From Bacteroidales bacterium UBA3143 (GTDB lineage Bacteria > Bacteroidota > Bacteroidia > Bacteroidales > Dysgonomonadaceae), in assembly GCA_002364735.1 (NCBI GenBank), contig DEZB01000011.1, positions 1 through 63,865 on the forward strand: a stretch of DNA of 63,865 nucleotides, read 5' to 3'. Below, piece after piece: positions 53,915 to 62,160 of the stretch. The translations under genes were made by a program, and so were the position numbers. Positions within the stretch are counted from its first letter, which is position 1, and the number at the start of each line of letters is the position of its first letter. Under the pieces are notes generated by a model, which saw only the letters and a list, made by a program, of their open reading frames with translations, had not been told where the DNA came from and searched no databases.

Positions 53915-54541
53915 TTATTTTTTCTTAGGTGTTTTATTTGAATTTCTTTTCTTAGCAATTGGCTTAACGATTTTCCCTGCAAATGGCTTTGGAGGAGTAG
54001 CTGGAGGTTCTTGTTGGGCAGGATCATATAACAAACCTGTACACAAGCACATCTTATAATCATTGCGTTGAAGAATATCAAAATTTCTACATGTTTGACA
54101 TCCTTTCCAAAACTCTTTATCATCAGTTAATTCAGAAAAAGTTACAGGTTTAAATCCAAGATCTGAATTCATCTTCATAACAGCCAAACCAGTTGTTATG
54201 CTAAAAATCTTAGAATCGGGATAAAGCTTCTTTGAAAGATCAAAAATCCGTCGCTTTATTTTCTTGGCAATGCCCATTCCACGGTACTCGGGATGGACTA
54301 TTAAACCTGAGTTGGCAACAAACTTTTTGTGCCCCCAAGTTTCAATATAAGCAAAGCCTACTAACTTATCGCCGTCTAATGCAATAACAGCTTTACCAGT
54401 ATTCATTTTTTCTTCAATGTATTCTGGAGTACGTTTAGCAATTCCTGTGCCTCTTGCCTGAGCAGAGACAAATATTAAATCGCAAATTGCTTGTGCATGT
54501 TGTAAGTGACTACTATCAGCCACATGAATCATTACGTTCAT
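53915..54541 (-). CDS. GNAT acyltransferase of the arginine operon
   Basis: 208 residues. An N-terminal GNAT domain (about 1-130) contains the acyl-CoA loop HPEYRGMGIAKKIK and NSGLIVHPEY. A C-terminal extension follows, with a CQTC...CLC cysteine set (about 143-162, a possible metal site) and a Pro/Lys-rich basic tail. It is first in the arginine operon, where the first step of the pathway is otherwise missing, so it probably makes N-succinylglutamate (or N-acetylglutamate). I recall mutant-fitness work in Bacteroides thetaiotaomicron assigning an N-acylglutamate synthase to a GNAT gene next to argG. ATG directly follows the stop of a dubious upstream frame. Confidence 0.78.
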   Translation of the reverse strand: MNVMIHVADSSHLQHAQAICDLIFVSAQARGTGIAKRTPEYIEEKMNTGKAVIALDGDKLVGFAYIETWGHKKFVANSGLIVHPEYRGMGIAKKIKRRIFDLSKKLYPDSKIFSITTGLAVMKMNSDLGFKPVTFSELTDDKEFWKGCQTCRNFDILQRNDYKMCLCTGLLYDPAQQEPPATPPKPFAGKIVKPIAKKRNSNKTPKKK

Positions 54542-54726
54542 TTATAGCTTTATAATAAAAGGGTGAAATGTATATGTTAATTGGTATCTGCGTGAAGCAG
54601 TAGAGAGATTGTATAAACCAAGTGGCTTATAAATCGTACAATTAAAAAGCTTTATCGTCGTCGTCGGACAACACTTTTTACTTGTGAAGGGATTATATGG
54701 CAAAATCTTTTTTTCATTTGACATTG

Positions 54727-54734
54727 CAAATGTA
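54727..54734 (-). promoter_or_regulatory. -7 box of the arginine operon
   Basis: The minus strand reads TACATTTG (TAnnTTTG consensus). The closest TTTG upstream is 35 bases away, too far for a standard -33, so the call is partial. Confidence 0.45.
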
Positions 54735-54848
54735 AATATAATATTCCTATTTCCTATTATAATGAAAGACAAATTCAAGAAATAATGAAAAAGAGACAAA
54801 ACTAATTCAATATACCTCTTTTTTCTACTTTTTGCTTAGTGGAATAAA

Positions 54849-54879
54849 TTTGTTCTTTTAAGAAAAAAGATTACTTTTG
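54849..54879 (+). promoter_or_regulatory. Promoter of the KamA-like gene
   Basis: TTTG (54849-54852), a 19-base spacer and TACTTTTG (54872-54879) match both consensus boxes. The ATG is 83 bases downstream. Confidence 0.75.
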
Positions 54880-54961
54880 ATATACAGAAAAAGTGATCTT
54901 CCTTAAATCACAACTTTATCTATACATAATCTTTTAAAACTTAAAAACGAATTATATAATT

Positions 54962-56293
54962 ATGCACGAAAACAAATACCGCTCTTACACTTTACACAAT
55001 TATAAAAACATACCTCAAATAAGTAATTTATCACCACAAGATATAGAAGCCATTGATGTTGTTGGCAGAGTTCTCCCATTCAAAGTAAACAACTATGTAA
55101 TTGAAGAACTGATAGATTGGAACAATATACCTAATGATCCAATTTACACACTCACTTTTCCAAGAAAAGAAATGCTTTCAGCATCACACTACAATCAAGT
55201 GTTAAAAATGATTGACATGGACCCAAATGATCCTATCTATAAAAAGAAAATTAATGATATTCGACTGAAGCTCAATCCCAACCCTGCAGGTCAAGAAAGC
55301 AACGTGCCAACCATGGCCGGATCTAAACTGACAGGTATGCAACACAAATATAGAGAAACGGTGCTGTTTTTCCCCAGCCAAGGACAAACCTGTCATGCCT
55401 ATTGTACATTCTGTTTTCGATGGCCTCAGTTTGCTGGAATGGGCGACCATAAGTTTGCAATGAAAGAAGCTGACTTGCTACACAAATACTTACGACGAAA
55501 CAAAAAAGTTACTGATGTTCTTTTCACAGGTGGTGACCCACTAACAGCAACCAGTAATATACTATCAAATTATATCGAACCACTTCTTACAGAAGAATAT
55601 TCACACATACACACCATTCGTATTGGTTCTAAAGCTCTTTCGTATTGGCCCTACCGTTTTCTTACCGATAAAGATGCAGATAGCTTACTTGAACTATTTG
55701 AAAAAGTGACCAAAGCAGGCAAAAACCTCGCTTTTCAGGCTCACTTCAATCATCCCAGAGAGCTTTCCACAGATGCCGTTAAACAAGCTATTAAACGCAT
55801 ACAAAACACGGGGGCGCAAATTCGCACACAATCTCCATTGCTCCGAAAAATAAACAATCATCCTGACATTTGGGCTGATATGTGGAAAAAGCAAGTTGAT
55901 TTGGGTTGTATTCCTTATTATATGTTTGTAGCACGCGACACAGGTTCAAAAGCTTTTTTTGAAGTGCCTTTGGATAAAGCATGGGATATATACCGTAAAG
56001 CCTATTCGCAGGTTAGCGGAATTGCTCGTACTGTCAGAGGTCCCAGCATGAGTGCCAATCCTGGCAAAGTACACATCTTGGGTGTTACAGAAATAAAAGG
56101 GGAAAAAGTGTTTGTTCTTCAATTTATACAATGCCGTAACCCAAGACTCGTAAATATACCATTTTTTGCTAAATTTGATGCAAAAGCAACTTGGTTAGAT
56201 CAACTTAAACCAGCATTTGGAGAAACAGAGTTTTTCTACGAAAAAGACAACCGAATAGGAACTAAAATAGAAGACGAAGTTCTGTGGGAGTAA
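54962..56293 (+). CDS. Divergent KamA-like radical SAM protein
   Basis: 443-residue protein related to lysine 2,3-aminomutases. The SAM cluster motif is CHAYCTFC (Cys144, Cys148, Cys151), followed by FRWPQF where true aminomutases have RKR-type residues. GGDP (VLFTGGDPLTA) is conserved. The region where aminomutases have PGGGGK, the PLP lysine, reads SANPGKVHILG, shorter but keeping a lysine. The N- and C-terminal parts differ from KamA. It may be an aminomutase or a PLP-free relative acting on another substrate; I cannot tell. It is a single gene with its own promoter and terminator. Confidence 0.82.
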   Translation: MHENKYRSYTLHNYKNIPQISNLSPQDIEAIDVVGRVLPFKVNNYVIEELIDWNNIPNDPIYTLTFPRKEMLSASHYNQVLKMIDMDPNDPIYKKKINDIRLKLNPNPAGQESNVPTMAGSKLTGMQHKYRETVLFFPSQGQTCHAYCTFCFRWPQFAGMGDHKFAMKEADLLHKYLRRNKKVTDVLFTGGDPLTATSNILSNYIEPLLTEEYSHIHTIRIGSKALSYWPYRFLTDKDADSLLELFEKVTKAGKNLAFQAHFNHPRELSTDAVKQAIKRIQNTGAQIRTQSPLLRKINNHPDIWADMWKKQVDLGCIPYYMFVARDTGSKAFFEVPLDKAWDIYRKAYSQVSGIARTVRGPSMSANPGKVHILGVTEIKGEKVFVLQFIQCRNPRLVNIPFFAKFDAKATWLDQLKPAFGETEFFYEKDNRIGTKIEDEVLWE

Positions 56294-56350
56294 AAAAAAA
56301 CAGCAATAACAATCAAGGTTTTAATCAAAAAAAAGAGACAACCTAAAATA

Positions 56351-56389
56351 AACACGTTAAGCTAATTGCAATTAGATTAACGTGTTTTT
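56351..56389 (+). terminator. Intrinsic terminator after the KamA-like gene
   Basis: A perfect ten-base stem, AACACGTTAA (56351-56360) with TTAACGTGTT (56377-56386), has an inner TAATTGCAATTA palindrome and is followed by T residues. Confidence 0.85.
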
Positions 56390-56430
56390 CATATAGAATA
56401 TTATTATTTACAATTCGATAATTTAAGGTT

Positions 56431-56464
56431 TTTGCAATGAGATTAAAATAAATTGCTAACTTTG
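56431..56464 (+). promoter_or_regulatory. Promoter of the CDP-alcohol phosphatidyltransferase gene
   Basis: TTTG (56431-56434), a 22-base spacer and TAACTTTG (56457-56464) match the Bacteroidota consensus. The ATG lies about 100 bases downstream. Confidence 0.7.
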
Positions 56465-56565
56465 AACTTTAGTTGATAATAACGCTATTACTTTTTCTTT
56501 AAAAAGTCAAATATAAATTTTATTCTACACACCCATAAAGAGTTTGATAACAAACATTCGCTTAT

Positions 56566-57312
56566 ATGAAAAACAATAAAAGATCTTTTTCGTCAATTCT
56601 TAAAACGATTGCGCAAGATCGTGACAGAACAAACATCCTTCGCAATTGGGAGCAAAAATCAATTGCATATCTCGTTCAAAGAGTACCAAAATGGCTATCT
56701 TCAGATGGTTTAACAGCAATTGGATTTTTTGGCAATCTATATGTAGGAATATGCTTGGTATTAGCTTTGTACGTTAGCGATATATTTTTGTTACTAAGTT
56801 TGCCTGGGTTCCTTATCAATTGGTATGGCGACTCATTAGATGGACGATTGGCCTACTACCGCAACACACCACGTAAATGGTATGGCTTCAGCCTTGATGT
56901 TACAGTTGACTGGGTTGGACTATCAATGATTGGGCTTGGATACTTTTTCTATGCACTTCCCCAATGGAAATGGTTGGGCTTTATCTTTGTTGTGCTATAT
57001 GGTTGGGAAATGATTACTGCTCAACTTAGGTATAAAGTTACAGGCACTTATTCTATTGATTCAGGCATTGTAGGTCCTACAGAGTTGCGCGTTGTGTTAA
57101 TAGCAATCATTGCAGGGGAATACTTCTTTAGGGGATCTATTTATTATGCTGTCATTATTGCTTGTTTAATTCTTGTCTACACTAACTTTACCGACACAAT
57201 AAAAGTGTTGAAAGCAGCAGACGAAAGAGATGCAATAGAGAAAAAAGAAAAAGCAGAAAAACTTGCTAAAGAAGGGCCACGAAAAATTGACACATTAGTA
57301 CTTAAAGAATAA
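56566..57312 (+). CDS. CDP-alcohol phosphatidyltransferase family membrane protein
   Basis: 248-residue integral membrane protein with about six hydrophobic helices and a charged Lys/Glu C-terminus (about 215-248). The family motif D-x2-DG-x2-AR-x8-G-x3-D-x3-D is recognisable as D89-x2-D92-G93-x2-A96-Y97-x9-G107-x3-D111-x3-D115. All four acidic metal ligands are kept, but the Arg is Tyr and one spacer is nine instead of eight. It would transfer a phosphoalcohol from a CDP-activated donor, perhaps in phospholipid or glycan synthesis. The two deviations leave activity and donor uncertain. It is followed by a strong terminator. Confidence 0.8.
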   Translation: MKNNKRSFSSILKTIAQDRDRTNILRNWEQKSIAYLVQRVPKWLSSDGLTAIGFFGNLYVGICLVLALYVSDIFLLLSLPGFLINWYGDSLDGRLAYYRNTPRKWYGFSLDVTVDWVGLSMIGLGYFFYALPQWKWLGFIFVVLYGWEMITAQLRYKVTGTYSIDSGIVGPTELRVVLIAIIAGEYFFRGSIYYAVIIACLILVYTNFTDTIKVLKAADERDAIEKKEKAEKLAKEGPRKIDTLVLKE

Positions 57313-57351
57313 TACGATATAGGTTTTTTACAACATATAATAAAGACTACT

Positions 57352-57375
57352 TGAGAAATTGAGTGGTCTTTTTTT
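57352..57375 (+). terminator. Intrinsic terminator after the phosphatidyltransferase gene
   Basis: AAAGACTACT (57352-57361) pairs with AGTGGTCTTT (57362-57371), with the ends acting as loop and one G-U pair, followed by a run of T residues. Confidence 0.65.
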
Positions 57376-57472
57376 GATGTATCTATTTGTGAGAAATAAT
57401 ATTAGAACTTCATTATTAAAAACTGAAATTGAGGAGAAGTAATTTTTTGTTATACCATTTGAATATATAAAA

Positions 57473-58540
57473 TCAATCATCTTGCACAGCATTGTGTCCT
57501 TCTTTGATTATTTGATTTATCTCTTTCTTTAAATTGCTATCCAATTTTTCTGTAGTAGAATAACTTGAAGATGCTAAGTCAAATTTTGAGAAGATAGGTA
57601 AGTGATCAGAGCCTATATCAGAAAGTATTTTAATTGTATTAACTTGTATTTCTTTCGAAGAAAATATGAGATCAATAGGAAATCTAAATATGACAGGTTT
57701 GACTGGAAAGGTTCCGAGTATACCTCTACCAATTCTCACATCTCTCAATTTGGAAACTTTAGCAAATAGCTTTGAACTTCTTGACCAACAAACATCATTA
57801 AAATCACCTGTAACGATAGAGGGAAAACCGTCTTTTCTTATTAGTTTTGCCAGCTTCATTAATTCTGCATCGTTATATCTTGAGGTAGTCTTTTCTGTGG
57901 GACTCGGAGGTGGAGGATGAACACCCCAGAAAACAAAATTATTATTGTTTTTATCAATCAAATGCGCTTCAATTGACGGCGATTGTTCGGATAAGAGGTA
58001 GTGCTCCTTAATTTCTATTGACTTTAATTTTGTGTAGAAATGCATGCCATACCTATTCTCTAATGCAATTTTATAATTAGATGAAAAATCTTTTTCAATT
58101 ACTCCCAAAGCCTCTTCCCAAGATTTATTAGATTCCGTAGTTAATAGAATATCTGGATCAACCCTTCTAATTAAATCAATCAGCTTATGATAATCATTGT
58201 TTTTTTGTAACACATTTGCAGAAAGCACTGAAACCTCATGTCCAATGGTTTCATAATTATCTGCTTCTGTTTCTTTGAATCTAAATTTAAGAGGAACATA
58301 GGGTAGAATAATAAAAAGTTGATATGAGATAGAGATTAATAGAAAAAACTGAGAGAGATATTTTAATGTACTTTGTTCACTAAAAAAAAAGAGACTGACA
58401 ATTAAAACAATCAACTGTACAAACAAAACCTGAATTCTGATATAATCAAATATTTTTACAGACCAATGAGTTATTCTAAAAGAGGGCAAAAAACTCATCA
58501 AAAAAAGCATGAAAGATAGTATTAGAATTGTTACTGCCAT
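57473..58540 (-). CDS. Endonuclease/exonuclease/phosphatase-fold membrane protein
   Basis: 355 residues. Three hydrophobic N-terminal helices (about 1-20, 35-55, 62-85) anchor a soluble EEP domain (about 100-325). The domain keeps SANVLQKNNDY, TTESNKSW (metal Glu), WGVHPPPPSP (His region), VTGDFND (Asp/Asn) and SDIGSDHLPIFSKF (catalytic His), so it is probably active. Members act as phosphodiesterases or nucleases on DNA, RNA or lipid substrates; the anchor suggests an envelope role. It stands alone and its AT content is slightly high. ATG 58540 precedes the first helix. Confidence 0.82.
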   Translation of the reverse strand: MAVTILILSFMLFLMSFLPSFRITHWSVKIFDYIRIQVLFVQLIVLIVSLFFFSEQSTLKYLSQFFLLISISYQLFIILPYVPLKFRFKETEADNYETIGHEVSVLSANVLQKNNDYHKLIDLIRRVDPDILLTTESNKSWEEALGVIEKDFSSNYKIALENRYGMHFYTKLKSIEIKEHYLLSEQSPSIEAHLIDKNNNNFVFWGVHPPPPSPTEKTTSRYNDAELMKLAKLIRKDGFPSIVTGDFNDVCWSRSSKLFAKVSKLRDVRIGRGILGTFPVKPVIFRFPIDLIFSSKEIQVNTIKILSDIGSDHLPIFSKFDLASSSYSTTEKLDSNLKKEINQIIKEGHNAVQDD

Positions 58541-58730
58541 AAATTTTTCAATTGTTAGTCATTTATTTATTCTTTAAATTTCTATCGTTTAATATGAGCA
58601 AATATACAACAATTCTAAAAATAAATCATATAAATTTTGATTTTTCACTTTCGATTTTTCATTGATTAAACGACTTTTTAAAAGCTAATTAAAAGACAAA
58701 CTATAAAATGAAATTGCAGCGTAATGTTTT

Positions 58731-59321
58731 TCATTTTTTCAAAATACCTTTTTCAACGCTTTCATCAATCAATTTCTCAGCATAATTCCATAATGAACTT
58801 GAACCTTCTTTTATCTTTTTCTTTTTTTCGTACACTTTTTTGTAGTTCACTCCAAATTCAGTCCAAGTTCCACCATTGTTTGAAACGTTTTGAAGTAGCG
58901 GTTCTAATCTATCCATCGACTTTGCATATTTTGCTTCGTTTGTTTCGCCACGTTCAAACTCTTCCCAAGTTGAAATTAACTCATCAGCTTGTTCTTTGGG
59001 TAGCATCCCAAAAATTCTATTTGCTGCTAATCTTTCTGCGTCCGTGTTCGTATGATTTTTCTCCGTATCATAAATAAAAATGTCACCTGCATCTATTTCA
59101 ACAATATCGTGTATCAAAACCATTTTCAATACTTTCAAAATATCTATTGGACCATCAGCGTGCTCCGCCAAAACTATAGCCATCATTGCTAAATGCCAAC
59201 TATGCTCGGCATCATTCTCATTCCGGTCGCTATTAAATAGTTTTGTTTTACGCTTAATATATTTGGTCTTATCTATTTCTTTGATAAAGTTGATTTGTTG
59301 TAATAAATTATCTATCTGCAT
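58731..59321 (-). CDS. HD-domain hydrolase (YfbR-like)
   Basis: 196-residue HD-domain phosphohydrolase. Metal ligands are in NDAEHSWHLAMMAIVLAEH, the HD pair in LIHDIVEIDAGD, and a distal Asp in KYAKSMDRLEPLL. The pattern fits the YfbR/5'-deoxynucleotidase-type group acting on dNMPs; this is a family-level call. Lys-rich segment about residues 160-172. No operon partner is evident. Confidence 0.85.
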   Translation of the reverse strand: MQIDNLLQQINFIKEIDKTKYIKRKTKLFNSDRNENDAEHSWHLAMMAIVLAEHADGPIDILKVLKMVLIHDIVEIDAGDIFIYDTEKNHTNTDAERLAANRIFGMLPKEQADELISTWEEFERGETNEAKYAKSMDRLEPLLQNVSNNGGTWTEFGVNYKKVYEKKKKIKEGSSSLWNYAEKLIDESVEKGILKK

Positions 59322-59392
59322 AGTTTGTTGTGTAGAGATTGTGAACTATCAAGAATAATATTGCAAATACATCATCTTAAAATTGAGTTCCA

Positions 59393-60064
59393 TTATTTAA
59401 ATGCATAACTGATAAAAACACCGTAATTTTCTCTTGAAAATTTAACAGGCCCATACCAGTCATAATTTGTTGCAAATCCAAAATTAAAAGCTTTGTAGTT
59501 TAATCCTAAACGACCGTATAAAGCACTTCTTTCATGTTTCTTTGTATCCATATCCTGATTAAACAAAAATTCAACACGGGAATATAAAGACCATACATCG
59601 TTTAGTTTTGGTTTGTACTGTAGCACAACTTTACTTTCAAAATTATTCGATTCAGTTAAATAAAACCCAGATGAGATCAAAGTGAAAAAAGTTTTATCTG
59701 CATAAGAATATAATCCTCCAGAAAAAGGTCGGAAACCCCACTTTGAATTTAAAGCAGCACCCGACGTAACTCCTAAACCTTTGTATATATCATAAGAAAG
59801 CAACAAAATATTCATTGACTCGTTCTTGCGAAGATCATTCTCGTAGTCAGCTGCAAAATATGAGCTAACAAGAACTCCAAATTTTGTACTGCTTGTAAAT
59901 TTTTTATTAATCGTGATTTGAGAAACAAACCGATCGTTTCCAAAAAACACCTCAATAGGAATTGGAGGTGAACCTTGTGGTTTAGCTCCTGAATCCTGAG
60001 CAATAACCACTGATGAAAAAAACAATGTGATAATATAAATAAGTAACTTGGTAACTGTTTTCAT
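59393..60064 (-). CDS. Predicted outer membrane protein, unknown family
   Basis: 223 residues with a signal peptide (about 1-22, ..SVVIAQ) and alternating amphipathic strands through to the end (IPIEVFFGNDRFVSQITI, FGVLVSSYFAADYE, FFTLISSGFYLTES, YGRLGLNYKAFNFGFATNYDWYG, YGVFISYAFK), ending in an aromatic strand. It is probably a 10-12-stranded barrel. I recognise no named family. It is transcribed toward the HD gene, with 71 bases between them. Confidence 0.72.
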   Translation of the reverse strand: MKTVTKLLIYIITLFFSSVVIAQDSGAKPQGSPPIPIEVFFGNDRFVSQITINKKFTSSTKFGVLVSSYFAADYENDLRKNESMNILLLSYDIYKGLGVTSGAALNSKWGFRPFSGGLYSYADKTFFTLISSGFYLTESNNFESKVVLQYKPKLNDVWSLYSRVEFLFNQDMDTKKHERSALYGRLGLNYKAFNFGFATNYDWYGPVKFSRENYGVFISYAFK

Positions 60065-60211
60065 AATTGCCTAAAATAAAAGTGGATAAAGATAGTATAA
60101 AATAATCCTCTATTAGTCGAACATTCGAATAATTAAAACGATGAGTTATCTTTAAACGTAGACTATGGTTTTTACACTTACAGTATCTCCACTTTCAATC
60201 AAGTTCTTATT

Positions 60212-60709
60212 TTAAAGACTATCTTCCTTCTTAATCATTTTCTGCAAAAAGATATTGCTTGGCATTGTTATTTTCTCGTTATCTTTTGTTTTGATTGTAA
60301 TAAAGAAAACACCAATATCATTTAAGACACCTTCTATCTCGTAGTCCTTTTCCATTATTGTCAAAGAATCGCCCATCTTTATGGGATGATTGAAAAAGAT
60401 AATCAGTGTAGAGGTGATATTCGATATAAGTGACCACTGTGCAAAAAATGCGACTCCCAAAATTGTCATTGTTGTTGAAAGAAAAACCACTAAGTCAGAT
60501 TGCTCAACACCCCAAATAACCATCAGAAAAACAAGAAGCAGTATAACCAATAAAGCATTTGCAATTTTATTGGTGATTTTTATTCTTCCAGAATGATATT
60601 TAAATCTAAATCCTACTTTATTTATCAATCTTCTGGTGAAGAACTTCATTATAAAAAAAACCAAAAACAGAACAATGGTTTGAGCTATTTGATATATATA
60701 TTCTTCCAT
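60212..60709 (-). CDS. Short MscS-like mechanosensitive channel protein
   Basis: 165 residues. Two or three hydrophobic helices (about 5-22, 45-65, 72-100) precede the MscS beta domain (about 105-160, with AQWSLISNITSTLIIFFNHPIKMGDSLTI and the PSN..F motif). The large C-terminal alpha/beta cage of E. coli MscS is absent, so this is a minimal form. It is expected to gate under membrane tension, but subunit number and activity cannot be judged. It is close to trpB only by chance; a hairpin separates them. Confidence 0.8.
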   Translation of the reverse strand: MEEYIYQIAQTIVLFLVFFIMKFFTRRLINKVGFRFKYHSGRIKITNKIANALLVILLLVFLMVIWGVEQSDLVVFLSTTMTILGVAFFAQWSLISNITSTLIIFFNHPIKMGDSLTIMEKDYEIEGVLNDIGVFFITIKTKDNEKITMPSNIFLQKMIKKEDSL

Positions 60710-60741
60710 TTAAATAATCTAAAGTTTCTAATGAATAAGAA

Positions 60742-60764
60742 TAGCAGCCGATTTAGGACTGCTA
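60742..60764 (-). terminator. Hairpin after trpB
   Basis: TAGCAG (60742-60747) pairs with CTGCTA (60759-60764) in the 94-base gap downstream of trpB. On the minus strand a T-rich stretch follows. Confidence 0.45.
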
Positions 60765-60803
60765 CTCTTAAAAATATTGCTATCGCTTTTTATTAAATAT
60801 CGT

Positions 60804-62003
60804 TTATTCGGGCAAACCGTATGTATCAACAACAAAGTCAATGTCTTTATCGCCCCTGCCACTTAGATTAACCAATATGGATTTATGGGGTTGCTCCTTA
60901 GCCAGCTTTAGCGCATAAGCCACAGCGTGAGCGCTTTCAAGTGCAGGAATTATACCTTCTAAACGGCTTAGTTCGTAAAAAGCATCAATAGTTTCTTGGT
61001 CATTGATAATATCGTATTTAACCGATTTCATATCTTTAAACATACTGTGTTCAGGTCCAACTCCTGGATAATCCAGCCCGCTGGCTACAGAATGAACCGC
61101 TGAGGGTTCGCCTTTTTCGTCTTGCAATGTGTAGCATTTAAAACCATGAATTATACCCACAGTTCCAAATGTCATAGTTGCAGCATGATCGCCCAAATCT
61201 AAAGAACGTCCTCCTGGTTCAACACCATATAGATGGCACTCTTCATCATCAAGAAATGCCGTGAATATTCCCATAGCATTACTACCTCCGCCCACACAAG
61301 CAACAACATTATCGGGTAACTCTCCAGTCATTTCCAAAAACTGCTCGCGTGCCTCAATACCAACTATACGTTGAAAATCGCGAACCATCATAGGAAAGGG
61401 ATGAGGCCCTACCACTGATCCAATGCAATAAATTGTGTTTTCTGGGTCTTTCAAGTAAGCTTCAAATGCAGAATCAACTGCTTCTTTCAAAGTTTTCAAA
61501 CCATGTGTAACAGGAACAATCGTTGCTCCCAATATTTTCATGCGTACAACATTTGGGTGCTGTTTTTTAATATCCACTTCACCCATATGTATTTCGCACT
61601 CCAGTCCGAAATAAGCTGCAGCAGTAGCCAAAGCCACACCATGTTGACCAGCGCCAGTTTCTGCGATAACCTTTTTCTTGCCCAAGTGCTTCGCAAGCAG
61701 CACCTCGCCCATACAATGATTCAGTTTATGAGCCCCTGTGTGATTTAAGTCTTCACGTTTTAAATAAATGCGTCCTCCGTATTTTTCTGACAAACGCGCA
61801 CAATAATATACAGGAGTTGGACGTCCTTGGTAATGTTTGCGAATACTACGAAGTTCTTGTATGAAGTTGTGAGACTTACTGATGGTATGGTACGCATCTG
61901 CTATCTTTTTCATTTCCACTTCTAATGCTGGAGGAACAAATGCACCACCATAGCCTTCGTAAAAGCCCTTATCATCTGGGTATTTTTTAAAATAACTGCT
62001 CAT
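60804..62003 (-). CDS. trpB: Tryptophan synthase beta chain
   Basis: 399-residue PLP enzyme that joins indole and serine. GRPTPVYY, the PLP lysine in REDLNHTGAHKLN, AETGAGQHGVALATAAA (catalytic Glu), VACVGGGSNAMGIF phosphate loop and GLDYPGVGPEH (Asp/His) are complete, and it is of the TrpB1 type. The frame opens at 62087, but ATG 62003 (MSSYFKKYPDDKGF) is the usual start. No trpA or other trp gene lies in the window, so it is a stand-alone copy or the remaining genes are elsewhere. A TATTTTTG box lies at 62056-62063 on the minus strand. Confidence 0.94.
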   Translation of the reverse strand: MSSYFKKYPDDKGFYEGYGGAFVPPALEVEMKKIADAYHTISKSHNFIQELRSIRKHYQGRPTPVYYCARLSEKYGGRIYLKREDLNHTGAHKLNHCMGEVLLAKHLGKKKVIAETGAGQHGVALATAAAYFGLECEIHMGEVDIKKQHPNVVRMKILGATIVPVTHGLKTLKEAVDSAFEAYLKDPENTIYCIGSVVGPHPFPMMVRDFQRIVGIEAREQFLEMTGELPDNVVACVGGGSNAMGIFTAFLDDEECHLYGVEPGGRSLDLGDHAATMTFGTVGIIHGFKCYTLQDEKGEPSAVHSVASGLDYPGVGPEHSMFKDMKSVKYDIINDQETIDAFYELSRLEGIIPALESAHAVAYALKLAKEQPHKSILVNLSGRGDKDIDFVVDTYGLPE

Positions 62004-62160
62004 AAAATATTTTATATTAGTTTGACTTATATGTAAATCATGCTTTGTATGAATACAAAAATAGCTTTTTCTTGCGCAAACCTTCAATAAAAGGGGTAAT
62101 ATATTTTGAAATATTGCTCTTAAAGTTATTCTATTGCAAATTTATCAGATTCAGATTACA

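Larger units (their letters stand above)
54542..54961. other. Divergent intergenic region of arginine operon and KamA-like gene
   Basis: 420 bases. A minus-strand TACATTTG box (54727-54734) would give the arginine operon a leader of about 180 bases. A plus-strand promoter for the radical SAM gene is at 54849-54879. A short frame (54542-54799, minus) ends exactly at the GNAT start, but its own start lies at or upstream of the box. No ArgR gene and no obvious ARG-box palindrome seen. Confidence 0.5.

Noticed and set aside
54542..54799. Small minus-strand frame ending at the GNAT start (possible leader peptide)
   Set aside because: Its first codons lie upstream of or at the TACATTTG box, composition is not coding-like, and there is no run of Arg codons as expected for an arginine leader.
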